From CAYMQB01 sp964392665 (GTDB taxonomy: Bacteria > Hydrothermota > E44-bin80): DNA of 64,000 nucleotides. A program made the translations under genes and the position numbers. Shown one piece after another: positions 1-7,951 of this stretch (positions are counted from its first letter, which is position 1; each line of letters starts with the position of its first letter). A model generated the notes under the pieces. It was given only the letters and a program-made list of their open reading frames with translations. It ran no database searches and was not told the origin of the DNA. Location: positions 50,976 through 114,975 of the forward strand of contig CAYMQB010000002.1 in NCBI GenBank assembly GCA_964392665.1, given 5' to 3'.

Positions 1-393
1 TTTGGACTAAATGTTGCAAAAATTGAAACCCTACTGTCTGATTCGTTTCCACCAGGAAGAGTAATCAAAACTTTCCCTGAGGCTAATACCCCTATAAGCA
101 AACAAACGGGTATAAGAATAATAGTCAGCAAAGGAACGAAAGAAGGAGGTTTTCCAATGCCCAATCTTTTCGGGAGAAAACTTGAAGAAGTCAAAAAACC
201 TCTTCTGGACATGGAACTTGTAATTGGCAACATAAAATATGTCCAAAGTGAAGACGAACAAGAAGGGGAAATAATACTTCAATCTCCACAACCCGGAGTT
301 TCCGTTTCGTCTGGTGACACAATAACACTCATTGTAACAACAGCGGTTCCAGATAGTTCTAACTCGGGAAAAACCGATAAACAAGAGAATTAA
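1..393 (+). CDS. PASTA-domain protein, C-terminal part (5' end outside window)
   Basis: The frame is open from base 1 and ends at 393, so only the last 130 residues are visible. They contain two PASTA-like modules. The first runs from base 1 to about 135 and ends in an IIVSKG strand. The second starts at the MPNLFGRKLEEVKK segment near 157 and ends in ITLIVTT. A polar tail follows. PASTA modules bind muropeptides or beta-lactams and usually lie outside the membrane on Ser/Thr kinases or penicillin-binding proteins. No kinase or transpeptidase part is in the window, so the full architecture is unknown. The ATG at 157 is internal to the PASTA array and is probably not the true start. The dtd gene begins 4 nt downstream, suggesting one transcript. 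Confidence 0.8.
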   Translation, partial: FGLNVAKIETLLSDSFPPGRVIKTFPEANTPISKQTGIRIIVSKGTKEGGFPMPNLFGRKLEEVKKPLLDMELVIGNIKYVQSEDEQEGEIILQSPQPGVSVSSGDTITLIVTTAVPDSSNSGKTDKQEN

Positions 394-397
394 ATCA

Positions 398-841
398 ATG
401 AAAGCGGTTATACAGAGAGTAAAACAGGCATTCGTATTAACTGAAGGGAAACCGAAAAATTCGATCACCAGGGGTATTTTAGTACTCCTCGGTGTAAGTA
501 AATATGACTCGATGCAAGAGGCCGAGAAATTGGCGGAAAAATGCTTTCACCTCAGGATTTTTGAGGATGCAAATGGCAAGTTAAACCGCTCTCTTTTGGA
601 TATCGAAGGAGAGTCCCTTATTATCTCGCAATTCACACTCTATGCAAATACAGAAAAAGGCAGAAGACCAAGTTTTACTGATGCTGCTCCGGGTGATATG
701 GCAAAACCCCTTTATGAAAAATTCGTTGATACTTTCAGAAAAAACGGAATTCACAGTGAAACAGGCTTTTTTGGAGCAAAAATGCTTGTGAATATTGAAA
801 ACGACGGTCCAGTGACACTAATAGTTCAAACACAAAATTGA
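398..841 (+). CDS. dtd: D-aminoacyl-tRNA deacylase
   Basis: A 147-residue protein, the normal length for bacterial DTD, a cytoplasmic proofreading enzyme that hydrolyses D-amino acids (and glycine mischarged on tRNA-Ala) from tRNA. Family signatures are all present: MKAVIQRV at the N-terminus, LRIFED in the middle, the SQFTLYA active-site motif followed by KGRRPSFTDAAP, and NDGPVTL near the C-terminus. It follows the PASTA gene by 4 nt and precedes the YicC gene by 22 nt. The order dtd-yicC-gmk-rpoZ-coaBC forms a compact housekeeping cluster. The ATG at 398 is the only start consistent with the conserved N-terminus. Confidence 0.95.
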   Translation: MKAVIQRVKQAFVLTEGKPKNSITRGILVLLGVSKYDSMQEAEKLAEKCFHLRIFEDANGKLNRSLLDIEGESLIISQFTLYANTEKGRRPSFTDAAPGDMAKPLYEKFVDTFRKNGIHSETGFFGAKMLVNIENDGPVTLIVQTQN

Positions 842-863
842 AATTCAAGGTCCTTAGGCAATT

Positions 864-1748
864 ATGATAAAAAGCATGACTGGTTTTGGTTTGTTTGAAG
901 CTTCTCCAGAAAAAGGAGTAAAACTGAGCTGTTACATTAAAACCCTCAATCACAAAAACCTGAACGTTACGACACGCATCCCTATCGAACTTAGAGAGTT
1001 CGAACAGGATATAACAAACGGATTAAAAAAAACATTCAAAAGAGGAAAAATAGAGGCGTATCTTACATTTAAAACAGATAATTCAAGAAAGACCGATTTT
1101 GACCTTAACCTGCAAAAGGCAAGAACATATTATAGAATGCTGAATAGATTAAAAAAGGAATTTTCTCTAAACGGTGATATTAATGTTGCTCTCTTGAGTA
1201 AATTCACAGACATTTTTGGGAAAAAAGAGCTGTCTGACCTCCCTAGAAGTACTCTATCAAACCTTGTAAAAAAGGTGCTCGCAGCTTCTTCACGAAAAGC
1301 AATAGAGTCACGAGAAAAAGAAGGCAAGGCGATTTATAACGATTTCAAGAAAAGAATAAAGAAAATAAAAAATGCTATGTGCAAAATCAACAAGAAAGTA
1401 TCTCAAAATCTTTCTTTAACGCGAACACAGTTAGCAAAAAAAATTAGGGCACTAAAAGTAGACGTGAGTTTTGACAAGAACCGTCTCGAGCAGGAGATAC
1501 TCATCAGTGCAATAAAGTGCGATATAACGGAAGAGTGTGTAAGACTTGACAATCACGTTTCTCAATTCGAAAATCTTCTGGATAAAAACTCTCCTGTTGG
1601 AAAGAAAATGGTATTCACACTTCAAGAAATGACAAGAGAAATCACAACCCTATGCGCTAAGGCACAGCACGTTCTTGTAAGGAAAAAGGGTGCAATAATA
1701 AGAGAAGAGATTGAGCGTCTGAGAGAACAAGCATTCAACATAGAGTGA
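864..1748 (+). CDS. YicC family endoribonuclease
   Basis: A 294-residue protein matching the YicC/YloC family along its length. It begins IKSMTGFG and has the N-terminal LNHKNLNV region. The C-terminal DUF1732-like part contains LEQEI, CDITEECVRLDNHVSQF, GKKMVFTLQEMTREI and a final RREEIERLREQ-type helix. Members are hexameric endoribonucleases acting on structured RNA in the cytoplasm. In many bacteria the gene lies beside gmk and rpoZ, as here. The protein is rich in Lys and Ile, in line with local base composition. The start is the ATG at 864; no strong Shine-Dalgarno sequence is seen, consistent with read-through translation from dtd. Confidence 0.92.
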   Translation: MIKSMTGFGLFEASPEKGVKLSCYIKTLNHKNLNVTTRIPIELREFEQDITNGLKKTFKRGKIEAYLTFKTDNSRKTDFDLNLQKARTYYRMLNRLKKEFSLNGDINVALLSKFTDIFGKKELSDLPRSTLSNLVKKVLAASSRKAIESREKEGKAIYNDFKKRIKKIKNAMCKINKKVSQNLSLTRTQLAKKIRALKVDVSFDKNRLEQEILISAIKCDITEECVRLDNHVSQFENLLDKNSPVGKKMVFTLQEMTREITTLCAKAQHVLVRKKGAIIREEIERLREQAFNIE

Positions 1749-1788
1749 AAGGGACATAAAACCATAAACTTGAGAGCAGGGACCAAAG

Positions 1789-2442
1789 ATGGAACATGAA
1801 GTGAAAGATAGAAAATCAAGACCGGAGAAAATTGAATTAAAAGGGGTTCCAATTGTGATTTCAGCTCCCTCCGGCGCAGGTAAAACTACAGTATGCAAAC
1901 TCCTGTCAAAAAACTTCAAAAATATTGAATACTCTGTATCCGCAACCACAAGACCACCAAGAAAAAATGAAAGTACGGGGATTAGTTACATTTTCCTTAC
2001 CCGGGCAGAATTTTCAGAATGGATTAAAAAGGGGCATTTTCTTGAGTGGGCAAAGGTCCATAATCATTATTATGGAACACCAAAGCGGAAGTTTGAAGAA
2101 ACCTTAAAAAAAGGAAGTAATATTATTATGGATATTGATGTTCAAGGCGCTTTGAAAATTAAAAATAAATATCCTTCTGGCATCTACATTTTCATTTTGA
2201 CGAAGAATGCAAAAATACTCAAAAAAAGGCTCGCACAAAGAAAGACAGATTCGGAACAATCAATGAAGAAAAGAATCAACAATGCACGATGGGAACTTCG
2301 ATTTGTCAACGAATATAACTACATTGTTATAAATGATACAATAAAAAAAACTGTTGCGATAATAACGAACATTCTTATCGCCGAAACATGTGTAACAATA
2401 AGGAATAGTCAGGTAATAAAGAAATTCAAGAAAAATCTATGA
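1789..2442 (+). CDS. gmk: guanylate kinase
   Basis: Guanylate kinase converts GMP plus ATP to GDP plus ADP. After about 20 extra N-terminal residues, the family core begins with PIVISAPSGAGKTTV, which holds the P-loop. It continues with the GMP-binding segment SVSATTRPPRKNE, then GISYIFLTRAEF, FLEWAKVHNHYYGTP, MDIDVQGALKIK and the lid region RLAQRKTDSEQ. The 217-residue length is slightly above the usual 200-210 because of the charged N-terminal extension; a downstream start is possible but no better ATG lies close to the P-loop. The stop codon overlaps the region just ahead of rpoZ, indicating coupled expression. Confidence 0.95.
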   Translation: MEHEVKDRKSRPEKIELKGVPIVISAPSGAGKTTVCKLLSKNFKNIEYSVSATTRPPRKNESTGISYIFLTRAEFSEWIKKGHFLEWAKVHNHYYGTPKRKFEETLKKGSNIIMDIDVQGALKIKNKYPSGIYIFILTKNAKILKKRLAQRKTDSEQSMKKRINNARWELRFVNEYNYIVINDTIKKTVAIITNILIAETCVTIRNSQVIKKFKKNL

Positions 2443-2465
2443 AAACTGAAAAGAAAGGAGTCAAG

Positions 2466-2711
2466 ATGTTAGGCTTTTCGTCAAAACAAGTGGAGAAACA
2501 CTTCAAGAATAAATACGAAGCAATAATAGTTATAGCAAAGGAAGCAAGACGTGCAAATCAATATGAAAGTAAAGAGATAACGGAAGAGGAGGGGAAACCT
2601 ATAAATCGAGCAATCTTGAAAGCGTTGGATAACAAAATTAAATTCATCTATGAAAGTGAAGAAGTTGAAGACGAATCCAAAACCAAGAGTAAGGTGAAGG
2701 AAAAGAAATGA
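2466..2711 (+). CDS. rpoZ: RNA polymerase omega subunit
   Basis: This small protein (81 residues from the chosen start) carries the omega core NKYEAIIVIAKEARRANQYE followed by a segment ending in NRAILKALDNKI, and a charged Lys/Glu tail. Omega helps fold and assemble the beta' subunit. An ATG at 2439 is in frame and overlaps the gmk stop, but the ATG at 2466 has an AAGGAG sequence ending 5 nt upstream (2455-2460), so I prefer it. The last codons overlap the coaBC start by 4 nt (ATGA). The position between gmk and coaBC is the classical one. Confidence 0.88.
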   Translation: MLGFSSKQVEKHFKNKYEAIIVIAKEARRANQYESKEITEEEGKPINRAILKALDNKIKFIYESEEVEDESKTKSKVKEKK

Positions 2712-3871
2712 AGACTGTCATACTGGGAGTAACTGCAAGCATTGCAGCTTATAAATCGCTTGAACTTACGCGCTTACTTACCAAAAAATCACTTCAAGTC
2801 ATACCAATTTTAACACCAAATGCAAATCACTTTATTACACCCCTTTCCATCGAGAGCTTATCAAGCAATAAAGCCTTGTGTGATTTCTTCGAAAAAAACG
2901 AAAGCATAATACATATATCTACGATAAACAAAGCTAACCTTATCGCTATAGTTCCAGCAACGGCAAATTTCATAGGTAAACTTGCTTCAGGTATCGTGGA
3001 TAATCTGCTACTTGGAACTGTTTTTGCCTCCGATAAACCCGTTTTAATCGCTCCTGCAATGAACAAGAGAATGTGGACAAATCCTATAGTGAAGGCAAAC
3101 GTGCAAAAATTGAAGAAATTGGGATATTACTTTGTGGGTCCGGCAAAAGGTCTCCTCGCATCACAAGAAGAAGGTATTGGTAGACTTGAGGATATCGAGC
3201 TCATTGCGGAAGAAATGTTTTTTCTTCTCGAAGAAAAAAAGGGACTAACAGACAAAAAAATACTAATTACTCTTGGAAGGACGAAAGAATATCTCGACCC
3301 TATAAGATATATATCGAACGATGCTTCGGGAAGATTTGGAGTTGAAATCGCAAAACTTGCAAAGCGGAGGGGAGCTCAGGTAAATATCGTAGCAGGTCAC
3401 ACTGACATTCCCATCCCCTCATTTTTCTCTGTAAAACACGTAACTAGCACAGCACAGATGGCAGAAGAGGTTTTAGGAAACATCAAGAACGCACACATCA
3501 TAATTATGAATGCTGCTTGCTCTGATTTTATGGCAAAATCAATAAATAAGGACAAAATCAAGAAAACAGAAAAGGAGATTTCCCTTTCCTTAAAGAAGAC
3601 CAACGACATTCTTACGTTACTTAAACCAAAAAAAGGTAAACGTTTGGTCGTCGGGTTCAGCATAGACACAAAGGAACGTTATAAATATGCAAAGAAAAAA
3701 ATGCATAAAAAGGGTGTAGATATAATGATTGCAAATCCCGTTTGCTCGGCAGGTAGTGAGCGAGTTAAAATATCAATCCTGTTAAAAGGTAGGGAAACTG
3801 AACATCTTCCAGAAATGTCCAAATCTGAAGCTGCAGCAAAGATCCTCGACACTGTTGTCAGCCAAATTTAA
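2708..3871 (+). CDS. coaBC: bifunctional phosphopantothenoylcysteine decarboxylase / phosphopantothenate-cysteine ligase
   Basis: CoaBC catalyses two consecutive steps of coenzyme A synthesis: CTP-dependent ligation of cysteine to 4'-phosphopantothenate, then FMN-dependent decarboxylation. The N-terminal flavoprotein domain (about residues 1-175) begins ILGVTASIAAYKS and contains IVPATANFIGKLASGIVDNLL and the PAMNKRMW motif of the decarboxylase. The ligase domain follows with ITLGRTKEYLDPIRYISN, DASGRFG, and a KIKKTEKE lysine segment. At 387 residues it is of normal length. It is the last gene of the run that starts before base 1; panD, for the pantothenate branch of the same pathway, lies separately at 13.4-13.7 kb. 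Confidence 0.95.
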   Translation: MKTVILGVTASIAAYKSLELTRLLTKKSLQVIPILTPNANHFITPLSIESLSSNKALCDFFEKNESIIHISTINKANLIAIVPATANFIGKLASGIVDNLLLGTVFASDKPVLIAPAMNKRMWTNPIVKANVQKLKKLGYYFVGPAKGLLASQEEGIGRLEDIELIAEEMFFLLEEKKGLTDKKILITLGRTKEYLDPIRYISNDASGRFGVEIAKLAKRRGAQVNIVAGHTDIPIPSFFSVKHVTSTAQMAEEVLGNIKNAHIIIMNAACSDFMAKSINKDKIKKTEKEISLSLKKTNDILTLLKPKKGKRLVVGFSIDTKERYKYAKKKMHKKGVDIMIANPVCSAGSERVKISILLKGRETEHLPEMSKSEAAAKILDTVVSQI

Positions 3872-3889
3872 AAAGTACTGTATCTTTGG

Positions 3890-4234
3890 TTATTCAAGGT
3901 CCGGAAGTCGAGGTTCCCCATGAATGGATTCAATCCTCATTACAATAATTCTTCCCATCGCTTTATCAAAATCAACCCCGTTATCCTTCAGCAGATAAAT
4001 TATCTTTTTGCCAATACTCTTATCCTCAGAAATCGTGAAAACCGTCTTTGTATAAATCTTCTCACCACCCAACCGCAACCGCAAACCTGCAAATATGGGA
4101 ATTCTATTGGCAAGCAGACTACCCATTGATTGGCTTTCGATAATTGTCGTGTCAGTCGCTCCAAGTTCCACGAGTATCGACATAAGGTCATCGAGTATTT
4201 CTTCGGCGTTAAGAAGAATCATTACAAGATACAA
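3890..4234 (-). CDS. PII-like (GlnB-fold) protein
   Basis: This 114-residue protein resembles short PII-superfamily proteins. It opens with a beta strand (YLVMILLN), a helix (AEEILDDLMSILVELG), and a strand TTIIESQSMG that corresponds to the beta1-alpha1-beta2 part of a ferredoxin-like fold. The middle IPIFAGLRLRLGG segment is also seen in PII-like proteins of anaerobes. I do not see the classical T-loop uridylylation tyrosine motif or the ATP-binding signature of GlnB, so it is better called PII-like than nitrogen regulatory PII. It is transcribed convergently with coaBC, 18 nt from its end, and stands alone. Confidence 0.6.
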   Translation of the reverse strand: MYLVMILLNAEEILDDLMSILVELGATDTTIIESQSMGSLLANRIPIFAGLRLRLGGEKIYTKTVFTISEDKSIGKKIIYLLKDNGVDFDKAMGRIIVMRIESIHGEPRLPDLE

Positions 4235-4458
4235 TAATCCTCCTTCTTCATATCTCTAATAATTTTCTATTTCTACCCATTGCAAACCGAACGCAGTTTT
4301 ATTCTTCTTTTACTGCCTTTTCATAGAATAGTATTTCCTACTTGCCTTACCAAGGATTTTTTGTGTCGACTAACGTCATTATTCCTCTTTCAGCTATTAC
4401 CTATATATCCTATTCTCTTGATTTTGTCAAGCAAAAAGAGATAACTGTAAAAAAGTTA

Positions 4459-4487
4459 TTGAGAAAACACTACAAATATGCTATAAA
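4459..4487 (+). promoter_or_regulatory. sigma-70-type promoter for the CCA-adding enzyme gene, leaderless type
   Basis: TTGAGA (4459-4464), 17-nt spacer, TATAAA (4482-4487). The ATG at 4494 lies 6 nt after the -10 box, so transcription would start at or very near the first base of the start codon. No Shine-Dalgarno sequence exists upstream of the ATG. Confidence 0.7.
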
Positions 4488-4493
4488 CTACCT

Positions 4494-5906
4494 ATGAACA
4501 ATGAAATGTTTATTAAGAAACTTAAGAAAAGGAAACTCCTGCTCACAATATCACGCGAGGCTCAAAACATGCCCAACGAACTGTGGCTCGTTGGTGGCTA
4601 CATAAGGGATGTATCTTTGGGAATTCCCTCAAAGGATTATGATATCGCCATAACGGGAAATGCAACGAAATTCTCCAGAATTCTTTCGAAAAAATTAAAT
4701 GGGCACATATTCTACCTTGACAGGGAAAGAAAGGAGCAGAGAATTACACTAAGAGGACGAAGAACCATTGATATTAAACCTATAAAAAACATCCTGAAAG
4801 ATTTGGCTGAAAGAGATTTCACCGTAAATGCTATTGCCTTCGATCTAAAAAATCTTAACACGATTTACGACCCATTTAATGGATTTCAAGACCTAAAAAG
4901 GAAAATTCTTAAACCTGTCAGCAATCGGATTTTCAACGAAGATCCTTTAAGACTATTAAGGCTTTTCAGACTCGCAGGTGTTTTAAACCTCTCTATTTCA
5001 AAAAGAACTCTAAACCTTGCACAGAAATCTGCTAACAAAATAGATGCCGTTGCAAGTGAAAGGGTTAGAGCAGAACTTTTCGCCTTGTTCGAAATAGAAA
5101 AAAGCTACAAATATTTGAAAATAATGGATAAAATAAAACTACTGAAATTTCTCTTTCCCGAGGTAGAACGGGGAACCCAAATCCCACAAAAGAAATACAG
5201 GAGCAAGAATCTTAAAGAACACTCTCTTGTTTGCTATGACATTATGGAAAAAATCATAACAAAAAAAAGATACGCTACCTTTGTGGACTTCACATCGATA
5301 TTCGAAAAATTTGTAACTAAACACAAAGCAATTTTGAAGCTTTCTGCCTTGCTTCACGATATTGGAAAACTCTGGACGATGAAGCAAGATACCTCAGGTT
5401 CGATTCATTTTCATATGCATGAAAAAAAGGGAGAAATCAGGTTCAACCAATATTACAAAAAAAAACTTTGCCTTACCAACAAAGAATCGAAAATCCTTTC
5501 AATGTTAATATTGCACCATATGAGAGCCCATCTACTTTCCAGAGTAGATAGAATAACCAACCATGCTCTTTATAGGTTTGTCAAGGATGGAGCGGATGCC
5601 ATCCCTGGTATATTGCTACTGTCTTATGCGGACAGTATCTCTTCCTGCGGAGGCGGAAAAGAAACAAGAAAAATAGAGAAAACAATAATGAACATAATGA
5701 AATACTATTCATTGGCAAAAAGCTTGACTCCGAAGAAACGCATGATAACGGGAGATGACCTTATTACAAAATTCGGACTTACCCCGGGACCTTATTTCAA
5801 GAAAATATTGGATGCTGTGGAAAAAGCACAAATCGGTGGAAAAATCAAGAGTAAAACTCAGGCATATAGCTTTGTTAAGAAAATAATACAAGAAAGCGTA
5901 CAATAA
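4494..5906 (+). CDS. CCA tRNA nucleotidyltransferase / poly(A) polymerase family protein with HD domain
   Basis: The 470-residue protein has the class II nucleotidyltransferase head: LVGGYIRD (GG motif), the metal-binding DYDI, the ERDFTVNAIA motif, YDPFNG, and the DPLRLLRLFR segment of the neck. The second half carries an HD phosphohydrolase domain (LLHDIGK, with further His in FHMHEKK and LHHMRAH). Enzymes with this architecture add or repair the 3' CCA of tRNA, and the window's tRNA-Asp indeed lacks an encoded CCA. I cannot distinguish a full CCA-adding enzyme from an A-adding or poly(A) polymerase by eye. It is monocistronic with its own promoter. Confidence 0.88.
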   Translation: MNNEMFIKKLKKRKLLLTISREAQNMPNELWLVGGYIRDVSLGIPSKDYDIAITGNATKFSRILSKKLNGHIFYLDRERKEQRITLRGRRTIDIKPIKNILKDLAERDFTVNAIAFDLKNLNTIYDPFNGFQDLKRKILKPVSNRIFNEDPLRLLRLFRLAGVLNLSISKRTLNLAQKSANKIDAVASERVRAELFALFEIEKSYKYLKIMDKIKLLKFLFPEVERGTQIPQKKYRSKNLKEHSLVCYDIMEKIITKKRYATFVDFTSIFEKFVTKHKAILKLSALLHDIGKLWTMKQDTSGSIHFHMHEKKGEIRFNQYYKKKLCLTNKESKILSMLILHHMRAHLLSRVDRITNHALYRFVKDGADAIPGILLLSYADSISSCGGGKETRKIEKTIMNIMKYYSLAKSLTPKKRMITGDDLITKFGLTPGPYFKKILDAVEKAQIGGKIKSKTQAYSFVKKIIQESVQ

Positions 5907-6000
5907 AAGCTATCCTTCTCAGATTTAATATAACAGCTTTGGTAGATTATGACTAATCGTTCCGACAGTGTTTTATTTCATAGTGCTTTTTTGTTTTCAT

Positions 6001-6029
6001 TTGACTTAGAGCATAAATTTTGTTATATT
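6001..6029 (+). promoter_or_regulatory. promoter upstream of the permease-EIIA gene, with possible leader peptide
   Basis: TTGACT (6001-6006), 17-nt spacer, TATATT (6024-6029). An ATG at 6038, 8 nt after the -10 box, opens a 13-codon frame (MKRTNKHNYLFHR) ending at 6079. It could be a leaderless leader peptide ahead of the permease gene, whose own start at 6116 has an AAGGAG site. Whether the peptide is translated is unknown. Confidence 0.6.
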
Positions 6030-6115
6030 TTCTCAGTATGAAAAGAACCAATAAGCATAATTACTTATTCCACCGTTAACAACTTCTGCTTTGTAATCAA
6101 AAGGAGAAACATTTA

Positions 6116-7948
6116 TTGAAACTAAGAAAAGGACTAAACCTGGTTCAAGTTTTCAGTATCGCATGCGGAGCAATGATCAGTTCCGGCATTTTCATACTCC
6201 CGGGAATTGCACATGCAAGAGCAGGACCTGCCATTGTTGTTTCATATCTTCTTGCTGGACTTCTCGCAATGACAGGTATGTTGAGCCAGGCAGAACTTGT
6301 ATCGGCAATGCCAAAAGCAGGAGGAACCTACTTCTATGTGACGAGAAGCCTTGGACCGGCTGTTGGAACCGTCGATGGAATTTTCACCTGGCTATCATTA
6401 TCCCTTAAAAGTGCTTTCGCACTTGTGGGAATGGCAGCTTTCACGATAATCATTGTTGGAATCAATTTTCATATCATTGCCGTCTTTTTCTGCATTATTT
6501 TCATCATAATCAACTTAATAGGTATCAAGGAAGCAGGAAAAACTCAACTCGCTCTCGTAATCGGACTTCTTGCATTGATGCTTTTTTATGTTTTTCGAGG
6601 TTTTCCTTCCGTCAATGTTCATTATTTCGACCCATTTGCTCCAAAGGGATTTCTTGCCGTTTTTTCCACGGCAGGTTTTGTATTTATCTCCTTCGGTGGT
6701 TTACTAAAGATTGCAAGTATAGCTGAAGAGGTAAAAAACCCTGGACGCACTATCCCTCTTGCAATGATTTTTTCTCTTATTGTTGTAACTATTCTATATA
6801 TGCTTGTAATTTTAATTACTTCCGGGGTGCTTGGTGCAGAGAAACTGGATCATTCGCTTACACCTATTTCAGATGCAGCCGCAGTCTTCATGGGTTCACC
6901 AGGAAAAATCCTTCTGAGTATTGCCGCAATCCTTGCTTTTTTCTCAACCGCTAACGCTGGACTTATGGCTGCCTCAAGATACCCACTGGCACTGAGTAGA
7001 GACAATCTCCTTCCTGTTTTCCTCTCAAGAATAAATGCAAGGCATAAAACACCTCATTTCGCAATTCTCCTTACAGGTTTTTTTATGATTGTTTCTCTTT
7101 TCCTGAAGCTAGAGTTACTTGTAAAAGCAGCTTCTACAGTATTGATTTCCACCTATCTATTCTCGTGTGTATCCGTTATCATCTTAAGAGAGAGCCGTGT
7201 GCAAAACTACCAGCCTGTATTTCGTAGTCCTCTATATCCATGGATTCAGATAATTGGAATCATTGGCTTTGCCTTGCTTATTATAAGTATGGGAATATCT
7301 GCCCTTATGACAATTCTAATATTCTTTGCCTTCGGAGTTCTTGTTTACATCTTTTACGGTCGAAAGAGAACTAAGATGCAGTATGCGCTCCTCCATATCA
7401 TTGAACGCGTGTCTGACAGGAAACTCCTTAAAGACCGTTCTCTTGAATCCGAATTGAAGGAAATCGTCAGGGAACGCGACGACATAAAAAAGGACAGATT
7501 TGACAGGATAATTGAAAAAAGCCAGGTTCTCGATATTCAAAGAAGGATGAACATTCACGAATTCCTCAATATTTCAGCAAAAACTATGGCCCCAAAACTC
7601 AATATGAAACCAGCAGACCTGCTTAAACTGCTGCTCAATAGAGAACGGGAAAGCAGCACAGCAATAAGAGGTGATCTAGCCATTCCGCATATCATTATAG
7701 AAGGAGAAAAAATCTTTCATATATTGCTTGCCCGCAACAAGCAGGGAATATATTTCTCGGAATCTGCGCAAAATGTACAGGCTGTTTTCGTTGTAATCGG
7801 AACGAGGGATGAAAGAAACTTTCATCTCCGTACACTTTCATCAATCGCTCAAATTGTTCATGACCCTAATTTCGAGAAAAAATGGCTTGCTGCAAAAGAC
7901 AAAGAAGCATTACGTGATATAGTTCTTTTAGGTAAAAGACGGAGATAG
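6116..7948 (+). CDS. APC-family amino acid permease fused to a PTS EIIA type-2 domain
   Basis: Residues 1 to about 415 form a hydrophobic transporter of the APC superfamily: the opening GLNLVQVFSIACGAMISSGIFILPG is the conserved first membrane segment, and SIAEEVKNPGRTIP is the familiar loop motif. The hydrophobic profile suggests about 12 membrane helices. After a charged linker (about 415-470) comes a cytoplasmic domain resembling EIIA of the fructose/nitrogen PTS, with the phospho-acceptor context AIPHIII; the His is residue 525. In PTS proteins this histidine is phosphorylated by HPr, so the fusion suggests PTS-controlled uptake, although similar domains may only sense. Translation probably starts at the TTG at 6116, which has AAGGAG (6101-6106) at good spacing. 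Substrate unknown. Confidence 0.85.
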   Translation: MKLRKGLNLVQVFSIACGAMISSGIFILPGIAHARAGPAIVVSYLLAGLLAMTGMLSQAELVSAMPKAGGTYFYVTRSLGPAVGTVDGIFTWLSLSLKSAFALVGMAAFTIIIVGINFHIIAVFFCIIFIIINLIGIKEAGKTQLALVIGLLALMLFYVFRGFPSVNVHYFDPFAPKGFLAVFSTAGFVFISFGGLLKIASIAEEVKNPGRTIPLAMIFSLIVVTILYMLVILITSGVLGAEKLDHSLTPISDAAAVFMGSPGKILLSIAAILAFFSTANAGLMAASRYPLALSRDNLLPVFLSRINARHKTPHFAILLTGFFMIVSLFLKLELLVKAASTVLISTYLFSCVSVIILRESRVQNYQPVFRSPLYPWIQIIGIIGFALLIISMGISALMTILIFFAFGVLVYIFYGRKRTKMQYALLHIIERVSDRKLLKDRSLESELKEIVRERDDIKKDRFDRIIEKSQVLDIQRRMNIHEFLNISAKTMAPKLNMKPADLLKLLLNRERESSTAIRGDLAIPHIIIEGEKIFHILLARNKQGIYFSESAQNVQAVFVVIGTRDERNFHLRTLSSIAQIVHDPNFEKKWLAAKDKEALRDIVLLGKRRR

Positions 7949-7951
7949 ACC

